A stretch of DNA of 64,000 nucleotides from Chlamydoabsidia padenii (taxonomy: Eukaryota > Mucoromycota > Mucoromycetes > Mucorales > Cunninghamellaceae). Both the position numbers and the translations under genes were made by a program. Numbering within the stretch: the first letter of the stretch is position 1; every line of letters starts with the position of its first letter. Below, one piece after another: positions 36,393 to 48,012 of the stretch. The DNA is taken from assembly GCA_025330725.1 (NCBI GenBank), contig JAIWND010000018.1:372001-436000 (forward strand), in the 5' to 3' direction. The notes beneath the pieces are model-generated. The model saw nothing but the letters and a program-made list of their open reading frames with translations, made no database searches and had not been told where the DNA came from.

Positions 36393-38678
36393 TTAGTTCA
36401 TGTAGTTTTTCCCCACTTGTTCCACTTGTTGCATAAAACTATAAAGATAAGAAGAGGTTAGTCATCCATCCTTTGTTTGATTTTATATCTACCTTGTCGA
36501 ATTATGGATACATGTTCCACCCAAAACAATACGAATACCAGGTACAGTTGCATTCAATTGAGCCACATATCTTGCTTCTTCAAAAGTCGTGCCACCAATC
36601 ATAAACAGAATGATATCTTGTGGTCTTGTAAAAAAGGAAGAGCATTGAATGAGTCATACAGTTTTCAGCCTCCTATGATAACTTACCTTTCCCTTGGTTG
36701 TTGATGAGTTCCATCTGCAAAAGGATAATCAGTATCCTTCAATCGAGCCTTGATCAATGCATCCAATGTTTCCCCCAAGATAGGCGTATGTTGAGTATAG
36801 ACGTTTTCCACCCCTTTTAATCCTTTGAGCACACTTTTCCCTCTTGATAGGAATGTCTGGTTGGAGAATAAATTGTCTTGTCGTTGTTGATATCCAGCAT
36901 AAAACAATATCGCAGGCACCAACTAAGTAGAATTGAGTTATCCATATCATTTAGTATTTCATTATTCCCTTACCGAACTGTATTTTTCACTAACGCCAAC
37001 ATTATCCAAAAGATCAACAAGAGACTTGATCGAGTTGTTGGGCATTCTTTCGTATCGTAAAGCATAAAGTAGGACCAATCGGATTTTGGCAGTGTCGGAT
37101 ATACCATGGTCTTCTATCATTTGTCGAATGTTCTAATGTTTATTAACAAGTGAGTGACCCCATCATCCCGCCCCTATATAAAAGTCTTCTTTTTACCTTT
37201 AGATCTGTATTGTGATTTTCATTACAAGCCAAGTTTTGTTCTAATTCCGAGACTTCCAATAATCGATCTTGAGCCACCCGCCGACTAAGTTCACTGACTA
37301 ATGCCACATGTTTCGATACATTGCCTGACAATTTCCTGAATTCCGGATATTCTTCCACAAATCGTTTCATATCAGCAATAGATTCAATGTTCATGTTGGA
37401 TTTCGTCTTTGTTTGGTATTCGTCCACATACTTTTTGATATTTGCCCCAAGATCACCTAGATTCCAATACATTGCCTTTTTAAAGAATGGATCTTGATCA
37501 GGTGACAAAGCAATTTCCTATGTATATATATATATAGAGAGAGAGAGAGAGATAAAGATGAGATGATACGCCCCAACCCACCGTCCACGTTTATTTCTAT
37601 TTATTTATTTTATATATACCTTGAGCTCATTCCGAATGTCAGGTACATTAGACATATCCACTCTACAATGATGAATACCAATGAGTTCATGTACCATAGC
37701 TTGGTAAGTCCATTGAGCTAATAGTGGAGTGACAGGATCATTTCGTCGATCAAGGATTAATAAAATAGGTGGTGTATCAGGACGTCGAAAGTCAAACAAT
37801 TGGCCTTCTTGTTGAATATGACGCTAAAAAGAAGAGAAACATGTCAATAGAGAGTTTTTAGTACAGGATGGGTGTTTACCTGTATTTCATTGGCCAGTTG
37901 TTTGGCCATTGAACTAGCATGTTCGTATCGAATCACTGGTTTCTTCTTCAGGCTGAGCAAGACTGAGCTGACACCACGTACACACCGTTCAAAAGCAGTA
38001 GCATCCCATTTAGATATATCTTGTCCAAACAAATGATAAGGTGACATACCAAACGAGAACAAGTCCGAATTGATAGCAAGATAATCACCAAAGTATTCCT
38101 AATGGAATGGAAAAAACATCAAGTCAGTTCTATCCTATATTTGATTGTTTTTTTTTTTTTTAAATAAATAAAAAAAAAATGCTTTACCTGTACTTCACGT
38201 ACGACTTCATGTTCATCCACTTCGGCCAATCGTTCCAAGTCTGCTTTCTGTAGAGTGTTGCTAAAAACTAAGAGTAGAAAGTTAGTATCATCCCAATACA
38301 AAGTAGCAGTACACTATAATATAACTTACATATGTAATAGTCACCATAAGCAGGATCGCGTAGTTCCTCCATGAGATATTGTATACTTTCCCTTGTTGGT
38401 TGTATAAAGCAAATACATTTCAAATGCTTCATCTTGTCTCGTTGGCGATTGTCAATACGATCAATAAGATAACATTCTTTGGTGAGAAGCGCTGACTGAG
38501 TGGTGACCAATGATACAATAGGTGTCTAATAGTAATAAGAAAAGAAAGAGATAGTGAGTATGGCGTTTATTTATGGTGGAGAACTTACCGTTTCAATATC
38601 CAAGAGCAGGGTTTTCATACCACTAACATCGTCAATCATCTTGTCAACATAATGTTGCACACTTTTTATCATATCCAT
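36393..38678 (-). CDS. VPS45: Sec1/Munc18-family vacuolar sorting protein VPS45
   Basis: Ten exons (38678-38589, 38525-38330, 38267-38188, 38098-37880, 37823-37620, 37517-37197, 37132-36974, 36922-36687, 36624-36493, 36438-36393) encode 560 residues with all phases consistent. The Sec1-like fold is shown by [11 protein letters not shown] near the start, [44 protein letters not shown], and the C-terminal [14 protein letters not shown] and [15 protein letters not shown]. These match Vps45 rather than Sec1, Sly1 or Vps33. Vps45 binds the syntaxin Tlg2 and promotes SNARE assembly for traffic to endosome and trans-Golgi. ASE1 follows on the same strand with its stop 288 bp upstream of this start. 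Confidence 0.95.
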
Positions 38679-38789
38679 TGTGATGGGTGATTGAGGGAGG
38701 GAGGGAGGGAGGGAAAAGAAGGGTATAAAGAATGAAGTGGAAGGAAGAGTGGTTTTTATCAAAAAGAAAAATTAATCATGAGGACTGAT

Positions 38790-38800
38790 CGGCATTTGAA
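38790..38800 (-). promoter_or_regulatory. Element variant upstream of VPS45
   Basis: CGGCATTTGAA, 112 bp before the start codon. Confidence 0.55.
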
Positions 38801-38966
38801 TATGACACCATGCCCAGAATGACATAAAAAAAAAAAAAAAAAGGATATACATTGGTATTATTAGTTTATTTATAAAAAAAGAATAAAAACAACAGTAAGA
38901 TAAAGGGTATAACTAATACTACAATGCTAAATAAAGACAAACGGAAGGAAGAGGAGAGAGGGCAGA

Positions 38967-41614
38967 TTAGGCGCATTGGACAGTAAATGGATGCTGTTGT
39001 GATTGTCGTCGTTGAGTAGAAGTAGGAGTCGCCTCAGCAATGATTTGGGCTCGTACTGGTATTTGTGATGTTTTGGATCGAATCATAGGACGAGGAGACG
39101 CAGGTAATTCTTCCGTGGTGATGAAAGCCGTCGTACTGATTCGTTGTGGATAGGATTTTGATTTACACTGTTGAGGTATGATGGTAGTCGGTATCGCAGG
39201 ACAGAGTCGTTTCCTTGTCGTCGTATCAGAGAGTCGTTTCGGACTAGTGGAGACGGATGGTCGGACCTGTTTTGTTGATTTCGATGCCAGTGGAATGGGT
39301 GGATCATCCTTGTGGATCCCTCGAGTGGTGGTAAAGGAGGCGCGTTGTTTCAATGTATGACTGTGTCGTTTAGATGTCCCATCGTCTTGAGTAGGTGATG
39401 AAGGTGGTAAAGATAATGTCTTTGTTTTTCTTGTTGTTGTGGATTGATTACACAGTGAGCTGGGTCGAGATTTGGTGCGCACCGGTCGGTCATGGTTACA
39501 TTCCGTATTCAAAAACCCAAAAAAGGTCTGATTAGTCGTCCTATCCGAAATATCATCCATGAGGACATCCAAGTACCGTTTATTCCCAACCATAAAGTGT
39601 TTTTCAGATATTCGTTCATATTCTTGTACAGCCTTGATGAGAAGATCGTCCAAGTGGAGTAAAGTGGGGAAACATGTCTTTCGCCAACGTTCTTCTTCCA
39701 TCAGTCGAAAGGATGCTTGGAATAGTCGTTTTGGATCGGAGGCAGAGGTTTCAAAGTCAATCATTTTCTATACATAAAAATAAGATACATGCAAAATATC
39801 AGTCCGTATTGAGAGATATGTATTTCTATTTTACCTGGATCAGATCCTTTCTATCCTTCATAATGCTAGCCACAGTATGACATGATGATTGTATATGTTT
39901 CAAGTATGACATATGTTTGTCCACAATGTGATGCACCGTATCCATGGTATTAGCTATGTTATTAGATGTAAAAGATCTGTTTAGTGAAAGTTTAAATGGA
40001 TAATTACATGAAGGGGTACATACCTTTATCGTAAAGCGCGGACATGAATTCATCACGTTCATCTTGTGTCAATAAGCATTTATCCCAAAGTTGAACCAGG
40101 TCTTGCCAAATCTATAAAGGAATCAAGTGTTAATAATCATCAGCTGCCTTTTTGGTTACCCCAAGTTGCTTACCGTTTCAAGATATTCATCCGTCATGGC
40201 CCGTACAATAGTTTTCATTTCTTTAAAGTTCTTTTGAAGCTATAATAAAATATGTAAGGTTAGTAAAAGCCAAGTTAAAAGTAGAATCCTATAATCCCCT
40301 CTCCCTTCCCCTATGATCGCCTAATCCCCTTTTCCTTTCCCCTTTTTATACCTCCTTCTGACTTACATTGATCAAGTTGTCCATATTTAGAGAGTAATGG
40401 ATCGTACATCGTTTATCATCAGGTACCTTGAGTTCTTCCCATAGAGTTCGAATACTGTTGACATAGTGATTGAATTGACTCAAACGAGTGTTGTACAATG
40501 TGGAGAGATCATGTGCTTTTGTGTGGAGAATTATCATAAGATCATCTTGTAATGAGAGTGGATATGGAAGTGGTTGCCGGTAGTACAATAATGCATTCTT
40601 TTGATCGAGAATGTCGGTTTTTGTCATTGGTGGATTGTTCATGTCAAAGGCGGGGTCTGGTGTAATGGTGTCGCATAATGTGTGCAGAGCAATGTCGATT
40701 GGATCGTTCACATTGATAGGTTCACCAAGGATATGCCAGTAATAATGGATGGAATGACAGTTTTGTTCAAATTGGATCTTGTTTAGTTGCTATTACCAAA
40801 TAATAAGAAAATGAGTTGGTGATGTGTATATTATCTCTTTGTGCCACTGTACCTGTTTTTCAGTAAGATCCCGCATAGTACAGCTAATCTAAAAAAGAGT
40901 GTCAACACGAAGAAGGTGAGCACAACCCATATACCTTTTTGTTTATTTCTTTACCTTTTGCATATTTGCCCAGCTCAAGTCATCATGATAAGATTCATAA
41001 AACGGTAATGAATGCACCAGACCGAGTTCTTGACTCAAGTTACCAACATTTAATAGCCATTCCTTGATATGCAATCGCCTCTGTCGGATTTCCTAATATA
41101 TGTTATGTGTTAATAAGAGAGTTTCCTTCCTGTCTTTTGGGGTCACCAAATACATACATTGTCCAGTTTGTTGTTCACCATTGTAAGTGTTCTCTGCCAT
41201 TCATAAGAAGGTACCACCATATCATAGTTTTGATTTCCATCCATGTCAAGGTTTTCCATAGAGATACCAAGTAGTTGACACCCGCATTCAATGCTTGCCT
41301 ACATAATAAAACAATAAATACAATAAGCCTCCTCCCATTATGTTTTATTGACTTGTTTTGGCCTACCATTATATCTTCAATATCACCCACCAGTACTTGT
41401 TTCTGCCATTCTTCATATTCAAGCACCTTGTCCAGTTCACGTACTACATTCTACATTGTTGTAAAAATAAAGTAACGAGTTGGTCATTTCCTTTGTTAAT
41501 GGTTAAGAGTCTACTTACTTTTAGTTTGTCTTGATTGCAGAGTGGATCGGTGCTGGTTCCCAGGCTGGACCAAAGGGTTTCAAGTCTTGCTAATTTAAGT
41601 TGTAAGCGTTCCAT
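38967..41614 (-). CDS. ASE1: Microtubule bundling protein ASE1/PRC1 (MAP65)
   Basis: Ten exons (41614-41519, 41450-41367, 41298-41158, 41092-40955, 40888-40853, 40789-40367, 40239-40174, 40111-40024, 39953-39835, 39767-38967) encode 663 residues. The rod region has LETLWSSLG near the start, TMRDLTEKQLNKIQ and SIRTLWEELKVP. The spectrin-like microtubule-binding part holds LEEERWRKTCFPTLL-type sequence and GNKRYLDVLMDD. A long Ser/Thr/Arg-rich basic tail (about 480-663) follows, with several SP and TP sites suited to Cdk control. Ase1/PRC1 bundles antiparallel microtubules at the spindle midzone. No ATG lies upstream in frame (only a TTG), so I start at MERLQ; a further 5' exon is possible. Confidence 0.9.
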
Positions 41615-43622
41615 TTCATCGATATAGTAGTAACAAAATAGGTTGGGCACTGTCGCTATCAATGGTGGTTGGTTTTTCAAAGATAAGGAAAGTGGTTTGG
41701 TGAAAAAGGATAAAAATACAATTAAAGAAAGAGAAGAAGAAGAGGAAAAAAAAAAATGGAATTGACCCTTTTATTTTTTCATTTGCCAAAAACGATAAAG
41801 GACTAATTTAATCCCCGACGACATGGAAGTATACAAGTCCTCCTTTTCACCTCGTTGCGCTTTATCTAAACAAGTGTTTGAATAGATGAATTAACTCCGT
41901 CTTGGCTCCATGTCACTGACCTTTTTGTACTTGATTCAAATGAACATTATAACCTTGATAGGTTCAATTGGAAAAAAAAAGGAGTTGCATTGTCGTAACC
42001 TTGTCTCCCCTTCTCTTCCTCCCTGTTATTCGGGAGATGTCTTTTGTTCTTTATGTATGCAAGGTTTATTATTATTAGTTAGTAACTAGTTCCTCAAATA
42101 GCCATTGTAAGTACAGTTTTAAGTGTATACTACTATTGATACAATGAGGAAAGTGTAGAGATGCATCACAAAAGGTACTGGAATCTCCGAGTCTCAGAAG
42201 AGTGGCAGGGTGGTTGGTAGATTATAAAAGTCAAGATATATGTTAGAGAAACACCATATCAAGTTGTACTATCATATACATACATAGTCAAAATATTCAA
42301 ATCCCGATTCATGCGCCATCATTATCATCTTTTTTAATCCAACAAAGAGGATACTGCAAATAGTACTAGATGGTCATTGTTGTCACACTACTTTAAAAAG
42401 GTTGTGATGATGATATCTACCTGGAATCTTATTGAATACTAGTCCAAGTTAAATAAACGAATGGCATTGGGACAAATTACAATAGTATTAAAACAAGAAT
42501 GACAGAGCAAAAAGACTACTTTTATTAATTACATAACATACATACAAATCAAACTATTTTATTCTATTGGTCAAGAGTGCGGGGGTAATAATCCAAAGTC
42601 TGTATCAGCCTGGTATGCCTAGAAATAAAAAAAATAAAAAAGGTTGATCTACACTTACCATCTTCATGTGTCGATTAAGGTCACTGCAAGTTTAAACTTA
42701 CCTAGTCAATACATTGTTTTTGGGAAGTAGAAAAAAAAAAAAAAGATGTGGATTACAGTGAAGTTATCCCCTCCCCTTCGAGTACTTATAAAGTATCCGA
42801 TGCCTTGGTTTGATCTTGGTTGTCGACATACAAAGCTCCCCTATTCGAATCATTAGTCATCATCCACATTCAGAGATGGTACCAACCTATAACTGATATA
42901 AAGAGTCGAAAGGTGATTAGTACAAGACAGGCAAATTGTAATGTTCAAAGTTCCCACAATATAAATAGTCTTGTTCAAGTAGTTATTGTATTGTTATTGA
43001 GGTTGAATTCATGGCAGGAGTTGTTTGCTTTTATTGTTGTTATTGCTAAATCAAGTAAAGGTCGACGCCGTCAAAAAAAATAAATAAACGTTTACTTCCC
43101 TTTTGTCCTTTATCAAATTTGAAATCCCGATATCGGTTTTCCTGAAACAAAACCATGGTGTTGTATTCTTGATCTATACAATGATACTTGACTATCATGT
43201 CATTGAATTTTTAATATTTACAATGTTCCTTTACTATAGATGATAATGTACATGGTTATATTCATGATAAGCACTTACTTTTTTGACATACCTAAAGAAA
43301 GGCATTGCTCGGATTTTAAATCCCGATATCGGATTCGTGGACAAAAGTGTTGGGAACGATTTTTTCTTTTTCTTCCTTCTCTTCCCCACTATTTACACCA
43401 TGACTCTAATCCATACACCATTTTACCAATGGTTCTTCTCTACTTGTAACATTACCCATCACCATCACCATTACAATTGTATGGCTACTTGAATTCAACA
43501 AACGCCACAACCATCCCAAGAATCGAAAAGGTATTGAACTAAAACTGTGCTGGGTATGAAACGTGGAATCAAGTTTCACAGAAAAAAAAAGGGGGGGGGA
43601 AAGAATAAAAAGTCAGTTACGC

Positions 43623-43657
<35 letters not shown>

Positions 43658-43730
43658 TTCCTTTCTCTCTCTCTCTCTCTCTTTTTTTTTAGTGTACTTC
43701 AAGGGACCTTCTAAATATATCCAACAAGAA
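41615..43730. other. Intergenic between ASE1 and the racemase gene
   Basis: More than 2 kb without a supported gene. It contains three good elements (TTCAAATCCCG 42296-42306, TTTGAAATCCCG 43118-43129, and CGGATTTTAAATCCCG ending 43325, a near-perfect palindrome). The last two are followed by GATATCGG. Two TGATAA sites lie at 43241 and 43265. A T tract (43625-43654) and CT repeat precede the racemase ATG and may be a leader intron end. Confidence 0.5.
41807..41817 (-). promoter_or_regulatory. Element variant upstream of ASE1
   Basis: TTTAATCCCCG, 193 bp before the chosen start codon; weaker match. Confidence 0.4.
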
Positions 43731-44525
43731 ATGACGGGTATTAAACGACTATTAGTGATCAATCCTAACACAAGCAAAGAAATGACATCTGTGATCGAAG
43801 CTTCTGTGACTCATTCCATCAAGTTGTTTGGCGGGATGGTGGAAGCCACGACGGTATGTGCTGATTATGGGGTGGCTTCGGTGGAAGGTTCATTTGATGA
43901 AGTGGTGTCGGCGTATTGGACGGTGGAAAAGGTCATGTCCTTGCTGGATGATTACGATGGTGTGCTTGTCGCCTGTTTCTCCAACCATACGTCAGTCAAG
44001 GCCTTACGGGAAGCGAGCTCGAAACCGGTGATGCATATCATGGAAGCCGCCGTGATGCAATCTTTACCCCTTGGTGGCAAATTCTCCATCGTCACCGACT
44101 CGACTCATTGGAAACCTTTGCTGGAAGAAGGCGTGCAAACCATCTTGGGTTCGATGGAACGGTGTGCTAGCGTACGGTCCTCGGATATGTCGGCTCTGGA
44201 TACAGTGACGCTGTCAAAACAACAAGTCTTGGCGAAACTGATCAAGGCTAGTCGGGAGGCGGTCGAGAATGATGGTGCTGAAATCATCTTGTTGGGATGT
44301 GCCGGTATGTCTCAATTGAATCAAACATTGGAAAAGTATCTGGGGATTCCTGTTATTGATGCAGTGTCGGCGGGTGTCATGGCCATGGTGCCTCTCTTAT
44401 TGTCAGATCTACATACAAGTTCTCGTGGTATGTATACGCCCTTACTTGCTCGTCCTGATGACATTTCGGTACCAAATGCTGGGATCTCGATGGCTTATGG
44501 TCGTCCTTTGAATAATAGTGTTTAG
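43731..44525 (+). CDS. Hydantoin/Asp-Glu racemase family protein (DCG1-like)
   Basis: A single exon of 264 residues starting at the ATG of MTGIKRLL. INPNTSKEMT is the signature N-terminus of the hydantoin racemase/Dcg1 branch of the Asp/Glu racemase superfamily. Both catalytic cysteines are visible, in LVACFSNHTS and LLGCAGMS. Family members racemise 5-substituted hydantoins or allantoin; yeast Dcg1 lies in the DAL allantoin cluster and its reaction is not settled. An upstream in-frame extension exists only through a T tract and non-ATG start, so it is rejected. The next gene on the same strand is an NCS1 permease, supporting a role in purine or hydantoin nitrogen use. Confidence 0.9.
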   Translation: MTGIKRLLVINPNTSKEMTSVIEASVTHSIKLFGGMVEATTVCADYGVASVEGSFDEVVSAYWTVEKVMSLLDDYDGVLVACFSNHTSVKALREASSKPVMHIMEAAVMQSLPLGGKFSIVTDSTHWKPLLEEGVQTILGSMERCASVRSSDMSALDTVTLSKQQVLAKLIKASREAVENDGAEIILLGCAGMSQLNQTLEKYLGIPVIDAVSAGVMAMVPLLLSDLHTSSRGMYTPLLARPDDISVPNAGISMAYGRPLNNSV

Positions 44526-44797
44526 ACTTTGTCGGTTTTGATTCATTATCATTGTGTAGATGTGTCACTTTTTTTTTTTTTTTTTTAGCTTAACGCTGTT
44601 TAAATAATCAATAAAGACATTTGTCATTTTTTAACCTTAAATTGTCCTATTATTATTTTTGTATGAATAATATCATGACCCGATAGTTTGATTATATGTG
44701 GGATTGTTTTGTTTTTATTGGTTGTAGTAGGTGTATTTTTCTCAAGAAACGCAAAAGCTTAATTTGAAATCACACGAATGATCCTGTGTAACCGTAC

Positions 44798-44941
44798 TGA
44801 TAAATTTTATCTTGATTGGAACTCCTATATTCCTAAAACATCTTAACTCAGTAGATAAAACGGCATATCTCGCTGATAATAATAGCCCTCCCCCTCTCTT
44901 ATCATGGAATGAGTAGACCTCATTGTTATCTACATTGATAA
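44798..44941. promoter_or_regulatory. Cluster of seven GATA-factor sites before the permease gene
   Basis: HGATAA-type sites on both strands: TGATAA 44798, TTATCT 44807, AGATAA 44853, TGATAA 44874, TTATCA 44899, TTATCT 44926, TGATAA 44936. Such clusters are how nitrogen-catabolite GATA activators (Gln3, AreA, Nit2) are usually recruited. Seven in 144 bp is well above what base composition alone should give (rough hand estimate below one). Confidence 0.65.
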
Positions 44942-45149
44942 AAAGTGTCAACGGAGAGAAAGAACAATAGAACTTTGTATACAATCAAGCAGTAACAAAC
45001 AAACAAAACCTCTAAATTTTAAAATGAAAATACTCACGGTCTAGCATTGATACCCCCTCCCCCAAGAAAAAGAGGTCTAAAGGTACCGAATCGAAGCGGT
45101 GGTCCAACTATACATACGCAGTTTTGATCTAAAAAGTCCAAAGTGATAA

Positions 45150-45160
45150 CGGGATTTGAA
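45150..45160 (+). promoter_or_regulatory. CGGGATTTGAA element upstream of the NCS1 permease
   Basis: Exact best form, 107-117 bp before the start codon; a variant TTTAAACTCCCG follows 12 bp later. Confidence 0.65.
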
Positions 45161-45266
45161 AAATGTACATGTTTAAACTCCCGACAAAGATAAAAAGGAA
45201 CCGAAAAAGTCAATTCTTTCGTTTCTTTTTCACTCAAAAACCTTTTCATATTTTTATAATACGATC

Positions 45267-47119
45267 ATGCCAATCATAAATAAAGAAGGACTGAAACAGT
45301 TTTTAAAGAAACTTGAAGTCCCTCAAGATAATGATGTCAGTACACAAAGTAATTGGATCAATCGTGATTTGGCACCTATTCCTCCAGGTAAAAAAAAAGA
45401 TAGGCAATCCTATTATATGATATACTGACTTGTACCTTTTTAATTTTGTTTCTAGAACGAAGAACGTGGAGTGCATGGAATTATGTTGCCTTTTGGATCT
45501 CTGATTGTCTCAATGTGAATACGTTTATGATCGGCGGATCCTTTATTGCACTCGGATGCTCATGGTGGCAAGCGCTTGTGGTGGTAGCTATTGGGTATGG
45601 CCTATCAGCAGTAGTGCTAGTAATCAACGGCAGAGTGGGAGCCATGTATCATATCGGTTTTTCCGTTTATACCAGAGCGTCCTTTGGCATGTATGGTGCA
45701 TTGATCCCTATCCTCAACCGTATTCTTCTTGGTGTGATCTGGTATGGTGTGCAAGCCTGGATCGGTGGTCAATGTGTCTATCAAATGCTCCGTGCCATTG
45801 CCCCTAGTATCGATACCCTTCCCAACTCTCTTCCTGCTAGTGCGGGTACCGAAACAAAGAACTTTCTCTGCTTTTTTCTCTTCTCTCTCTTGTCTTGTGT
45901 GGCGATCTGGTTCCCGGTGGAAAAAATCCGTCACTTGTTTACCGCAAAATCCATCTTGGTGCCTATTGCTGCTATTGCCTTATTTATCTGGGCTGTCGTC
46001 AATGTCCATGGTCTTGGTCCCATGATACATCAACCTTCGACTTTTAAAACAAATGAAGATATGGCTTGGGGTATTATTGCATCCATCATTTCTTGTTTTG
46101 GTAACATGGCCGCTTTGGTAAGGTGAAGAAGACGAAGAAAAGTCAATGTGCATGAATCTGATCCCTCCTTTTTTTTTTTGATGATGATAGATTGTCAATC
46201 AACCTGATTTTGCTCGATACTCGACTAAACCAACAGACATCATCTACTCACAACTGATCACCTTACCCCTTGGATTCTTCTTTACATCCTTTATCGGCAT
46301 CGTTGTCACATCCGCGTCTCAAACTCTTTATGGTGAAGCCTTATGGAACCCCATTGATCTGCTGGGTAAAATGGAAAGTCGACCAGCTGTCTTCTTTCTA
46401 GCTTTTGCCTTTGCTTTTGCCACTCTGGGTACCAACTTGGCTGCCAATTCTATTCCTGTCGGTGCCGATCTGGCTGCTGTGTTTCCAAAGTACATCAATA
46501 TGCGTCGTGGTGGTTATGTGGCGGCGGCGATCGGTTTTTGTATCACACCTTGGAACTTGTTATCTGGTGCACAAACCTTTCTCAACTTTCTCACTGGCTA
46601 CACCGTCTTTTTATCACCCATCACTGGGGTTTTAATCGCCGATTGTAAGTATCAGGCACATCTTTGGGTCAATCTTTTTAATTCTCTTTTGTTGTTGTTA
46701 TAGATTATGTGGTTAAAAAGGGACATTATGCAGTTGAAGATTTATATGATCCATCAGGTATCTATTGGTACAAGTATGGTATTAATTGGCGTGCCTATGC
46801 TGCTTATATTGGTGGTATCATTCCCAACCTTCCTGGGTTTGTTGGTGCCATGGGTCATCCAGCTCCTCCTGGAGCTGACAAGATCTTTAATCTCGCTTGG
46901 CCTATTGGATTTGCTCTTGGTTTCCTCATTTATTTGGTATGCAACATTCTCTTCCCCTGTCGATGGATCATTGCCGAACGGGAAAAGGAAATCATTATGG
47001 ATCCTAGTGCTTACGAAAAGGAAAAGAAAGATCATTCATCCTCTTCCTCGATAGCACCTACTCCTATCAATCGACAACAAGCCCGATCCATTTATAGTGA
47101 TCATGGCTCCATAGTATAG
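45267..47119 (+). CDS. NCS1 nucleobase/allantoin-type permease
   Basis: Four exons (45267-45387, 45456-46117, 46191-46644, 46704-47119) encode 550 residues. PPERRTWSAWNYVAFW is the typical NCS1 entry to helix 1. About twelve hydrophobic segments follow, including GVIWYGVQAW and QCVYQML of helices 3-4, FARYSTKPTD, ATLGTNLAANSIPVGADL of helix 8, and LIADYYVVKKG near helix 10. This is the yeast Fur4/Dal4/Fui1 group, which imports uracil, allantoin or uridine with protons. Substrate cannot be fixed from sequence, but the neighbour (DCG1-like racemase) and the GATA cluster favour allantoin, hydantoin or a related ureide. The C-terminus is cytoplasmic, charged and serine-rich. Confidence 0.92.
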
Positions 47120-48012
47120 CCATTTGTGTATATTATATCTCCCTGTATATTTAAATCAATATCATCCTTCTAGGTTTGTTAGCATTATGTATATTATCTT
47201 ATCATTTATGAATCCAAACCAAGCTAATAAATCAAATGTACTTTTGACATGTTCTTTGGACAGTCTGCATGATGCATGATTCTTAATTTGGCCATTCTGC
47301 ATGACGGGATTTAAAATATAAGGGTTCATTTTATTAAATTTTTTTCTTTCTTTTTAGACTCTTGTGTTGTTGTCTCATTCCACCCTACTTGAACACTCTT
47401 TTGATATACGAATTACCAACAACTTGGGCTTATCCGTCAAGACGAACTTGTTTCTCCAACATCTTTTTGTCGTACCACCTTAAACAACAGTGACCAACAT
47501 CAATGGCGACCTTTGGATAACGATGGGTCATGTACACAAAGGATATACTTTACCGCTCATTTTCTTCTTGATATATAGTCTAGGTGCTTGATGCAAGTCT
47601 ACACAAAAGGCGGCTTCATTCTCTCTTGCATCAACACACACAGCTTTGATATTATATAGTATGTGTCTCTCTTCCTCTCCTAGTTTTTATTTTATTTATA
47701 GAAATGGGGCAAACTGGAATTGAATTTGGTGGGATCCGATCTTCTCTTGATATCATGGACACCGACACAGAAAATGTGGGCCAGTATTCGACATCGTCCT
47801 TTGAACTCTTTGGATAGGCTGATTGTATCGTCTCTAGTATAGTATTTTTTAGTATAGATTCCAGAGAATAAAGCACTTTTTATCATATAATCAATAAAAC
47901 TATCTTTATATTCCTTGGGAGATCACAACTTGTAGGTTACACCTGCGTTGGGTTGGAATTCAATTCCCGCTCGGGGTCAGTCAATAAAAAATAAAAAATA
48001 AAAAAAAGTAGA
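47120..48012. other. Intergenic with a coding fossil
   Basis: Holds a polyadenylation-like region, an orphan CGGGATTTAAA at 47305-47315, the fossil listed next, and the wax-synthase promoter with TTCAATTCCCG at 47959-47969, 44 bp before its start codon. Confidence 0.5.
47350..47580 (+). pseudogene. Probable gene fossil, family unknown
   Basis: Two frames read as natural protein: EHSFDIRITNNLGLSVKTN to about 47480, then after a shift TTLNNSDQHQWRPLDNDGS and IYFTAHFLLDI to a stop at 47578. No ATG precedes it, only a pyrimidine-rich AG at 47357. The shared promoter element lies 45 bp upstream of that AG. Confidence 0.35.

Larger units (their letters stand above)
44526..45266. other. Spacer between racemase and permease genes
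   Basis: Holds a polyadenylation-like AATAAA after the racemase gene, a T tract, the GATA-site cluster and the CGGGATTTGAA element listed below. No gene. Confidence 0.65.

Noticed and set aside
41615..41680. N-terminal extension of ASE1 starting with KNQPPLIATVPN
   Set aside because: It begins with TTG; no upstream ATG in frame. The ATG at 41614 directly precedes the conserved start.
43563..43730. N-terminal extension of the racemase through a poly-Phe stretch
   Set aside because: It translates a T tract and CT repeat and has no ATG; the family N-terminus starts at 43731.
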